A DNA stretch of 64,000 bases from JAXGQD01 sp040766665 (GTDB lineage Bacteria > Bacillota > Clostridia > Saccharofermentanales > Fastidiosipilaceae), in NCBI GenBank assembly GCA_040766665.1, contig JAXGQD010000005.1, positions 62,001 to 126,000 of the forward strand, in the 5' to 3' direction. The notes under the pieces are model-generated. The model saw only the letters and a program-made list of their open reading frames with translations. It was not told the DNA's origin and made no database searches. Of the stretch, positions 62,517 through 64,000 are shown piece after piece. The translations under genes and the position numbers were made by a program. Position 1 is the stretch's first letter, and each line of letters opens with the position of its first letter.

Positions 62517-63119
62517 ATGGCACGTTACACAGGTCCTGTTTGGAAGAAATCCCGTCGTCTGGGTTTTTCCATTCTTGAAACAGGCAGAGAACTTCAAAGA
62601 AGAGAATATGCACCCGGACAACATGGTCAGGGTCGTCGCGCAAAGATGTCCGAATACGGACTGCAGTTGCGCGAAAAACAGCGCATCCGTAATCTCTACG
62701 GCTTGAGTGAAAAACAGTTCTACAACACCTACATTAAAGCCAGTAAATTACCCGGCGTGACCGGTACCAATTTCCTGGTGATGTTGGAGTCCCGTTTAGA
62801 CAATGTCGTTTACCGCATGAATTTTGGCAGAACCAGAAGAGCCACACGTCAGCTCGTCAACCATGGTCATGTTTTGGTCGACGGTAAGAAAGTGGATATC
62901 CCTTCTTTCCAGGTGAAACCCGGACAGATCATCGAACTGCGTGAGAAATCCCGCGGCATGTCTGTCGTTACAGACGCACTGGAAGCTTCGGTATCGACAC
63001 CCGAATTCGTCTCGGTTGACCAGGAAGCACGCAAGGGTACTTACGTCAGATATCCAGATCGTACGGAATTGAACGAAGACCTCGATGAATCCCTGGTCGT
63101 TGAGTTCTACTCCCGCTAA
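62517..63119 (+). CDS. rpsD: 30S ribosomal protein S4
   Basis: 200 residues. It binds 16S rRNA early in 30S assembly. RYTGPVWKKSRRLGFSI at the N-terminus, and the S4 domain (LESRLDNVVYRMNFGRTRRA, then QLVNHGHVLVDGKKVDIPSF) are conserved. Ribosome site AAAGGAGGATACAT precedes ATG 62517. It is a stand-alone gene with its own promoter, leader and terminator, as often in Firmicutes. The N-terminus lacks the zinc-binding Cys set seen in some paralogues. Confidence 0.98.
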   Translation: MARYTGPVWKKSRRLGFSILETGRELQRREYAPGQHGQGRRAKMSEYGLQLREKQRIRNLYGLSEKQFYNTYIKASKLPGVTGTNFLVMLESRLDNVVYRMNFGRTRRATRQLVNHGHVLVDGKKVDIPSFQVKPGQIIELREKSRGMSVVTDALEASVSTPEFVSVDQEARKGTYVRYPDRTELNEDLDESLVVEFYSR

Positions 63120-63158
63120 TAGCAGCCGTTTCAGTAAATACATTTATTTCGCAGCACT

Positions 63159-63190
63159 CAATCCATGGCTCAGGTCGTGGATTGTTTTAT
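63159..63190 (+). terminator. Rho-independent terminator of rpsD
   Basis: CAATCCA (63159-63165) pairs with TGGATTG (63178-63184), and TTTTATTAT follows. It lies 40 bases after the rpsD stop. Confidence 0.75.
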
Positions 63191-63248
63191 TATAAGAGAG
63201 ATTAGCCTCTGATAATTGAAACCTCAGCTTCTCAGGCAGGAGTCGATA

Positions 63249-64000
63249 ATGAAAAAATATTGGGCATTGTTTAAGAATACTTTGCGCAAGCAAGTGAAGA
63301 TAGAGCAACGCGACGACTATGGTGTCTTAAGCGCCATTGTCGGCAGTCTCTGCAACATTTTGCTATTTAGCAGCAAATTGCTCTTTGGTTTCATCAGCGG
63401 CTCAGTTGCGCTCATCGCTGACGGACTGAACAACTTGTCCGATCTCTTTTCGCAAGTGGTGACGTTAGTCAGTTTTAAGATATCTGCCAAACCCGCGGAC
63501 AAAAACCACCCTTATGGGCATGCAAGAGCGGAATATCTGGCAACCACACTGGTTTCCCTCTTAATTATCCTGATGGGTGTCGAACTCTTACGTTCGGCCT
63601 ATAACAGCCTAAATGAGAGTCAATTACCGCAAAGTAGCATCTATAGCATTATTGTCATCGTTCTATCAATCGCCATCAAATTATGGATGTATTTTTATAA
63701 TCATGCACTGGGGCTTAAGTTAAACTCCGATTTGCTCCTCGCCACGGCAAAAGACAGTCGCAACGACGTCTTGGCTACTTCCGCGGTACTGATTTCTGCT
63801 GTGGTCGGTATGCTCTTTAAAATCAATATCGATCCGTATGTCGGTGCGCTGGTCGCCGTCTTTGTCTTAAAAACAGGCGTCCAAATTCTCTTTGATATGG
63901 TGAACCGTCTGATGGGCAGTACGCCGGATCCGGAAATGTTTGTCGGGATTATTCGCCAGGTAAACAGCTACCCCGAAATCCTCTCGACGCACGACCTCTT
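63249..64000 (+). CDS. Cation diffusion facilitator (CDF) efflux protein, 5' part
   Basis: About 250 residues are visible before the window ends. ATG 63249 follows CAGGAG. CDF proteins exchange Zn2+, Mn2+ or Fe2+ for protons. Segment 2 has ADGLNNLSD (the metal-binding Asn/Asp region), followed by KPADKNHPYGHARAEYLA. A later DSRNDVLATS is the matching segment-5 motif. The metal is not deducible, and the C-terminal cytoplasmic domain is cut off. Confidence 0.93.
   Translation, partial: MKKYWALFKNTLRKQVKIEQRDDYGVLSAIVGSLCNILLFSSKLLFGFISGSVALIADGLNNLSDLFSQVVTLVSFKISAKPADKNHPYGHARAEYLATTLVSLLIILMGVELLRSAYNSLNESQLPQSSIYSIIVIVLSIAIKLWMYFYNHALGLKLNSDLLLATAKDSRNDVLATSAVLISAVVGMLFKINIDPYVGALVAVFVLKTGVQILFDMVNRLMGSTPDPEMFVGIIRQVNSYPEILSTHDL

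Overview
The window looks like chromosomal DNA from an anaerobic Gram-positive of the class Clostridia. The evidence is a SCIFF peptide (six cysteines in 46 residues) beside its radical-SAM maturase, a clostridial dnaG-rpoD-trmK-nif3-ferredoxin string, QueH instead of QueG, a comM-dprA-topA-trmFO string, and several LPXTG-like, lipoprotein or Thr-rich surface proteins. GC content looks moderate by eye. I cannot name the genus. There is no prophage, insertion sequence or CRISPR array.

Layout. 0-7 kb: queH, convergent rqcH (NFACT), unrecognised small genes, a DNA-alkyltransferase-like gene, a flavin reductase and a probable PPi-dependent phosphofructokinase. 7-13.6 kb: tRNA-Thr, corA, rluF, a MacA/MacB-like tripartite ABC exporter, a repeat-bearing spacer and ssrA (tmRNA). 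13.6-19.2 kb: an Imm5-like/DUF4180 mini-cluster, the oxidative pentose-phosphate pair gnd-zwf and an orphan ectB-type aminotransferase. 19.2-27.6 kb: a lipoprotein, a 1590-residue thioester/Cna-B adhesin and a two-component system. 27.7-43.7 kb: housekeeping genes (an RluA-type synthase, polA, coaE, ychF, comM, dprA, topA, trmFO, dapB/dapA, queA, tgt). 43.8-49.6 kb: a second ABC export system with a Thr-rich anchored subunit, and a cation/proton antiporter. 49.7-57.3 kb: yajC, SCIFF peptide and maturase, dnaG, rpoD, trmK, nif3, a ferredoxin and tRNA-Ser. 57.4-64 kb: an AI-2E family transporter with a membrane-anchored MerR-like regulator, a MurL/MurD2-like peptidoglycan pair, rpsD with a structured leader, and the start of a cation-efflux gene.

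The most interesting systems are (1) the MurL-MurD2 pair, predicted to put D-glutamate into peptidoglycan by adding L-Glu and then epimerising it, (2) the SCIFF ranthipeptide locus with a terminator between precursor and maturase, and (3) the thioester adhesin with its neighbouring stalked lipoprotein.

Caveat on quality: many conserved essential genes (pfp, dapA, queA, dnaG, rpoD, trmK, nif3, ferredoxin) are broken by small indels, nearly all single-base losses in short runs, with a heavy cluster at 54.2-56.8 kb. This looks like consensus error rather than gene decay, so those genes are reported as single loci spanning their fragments.
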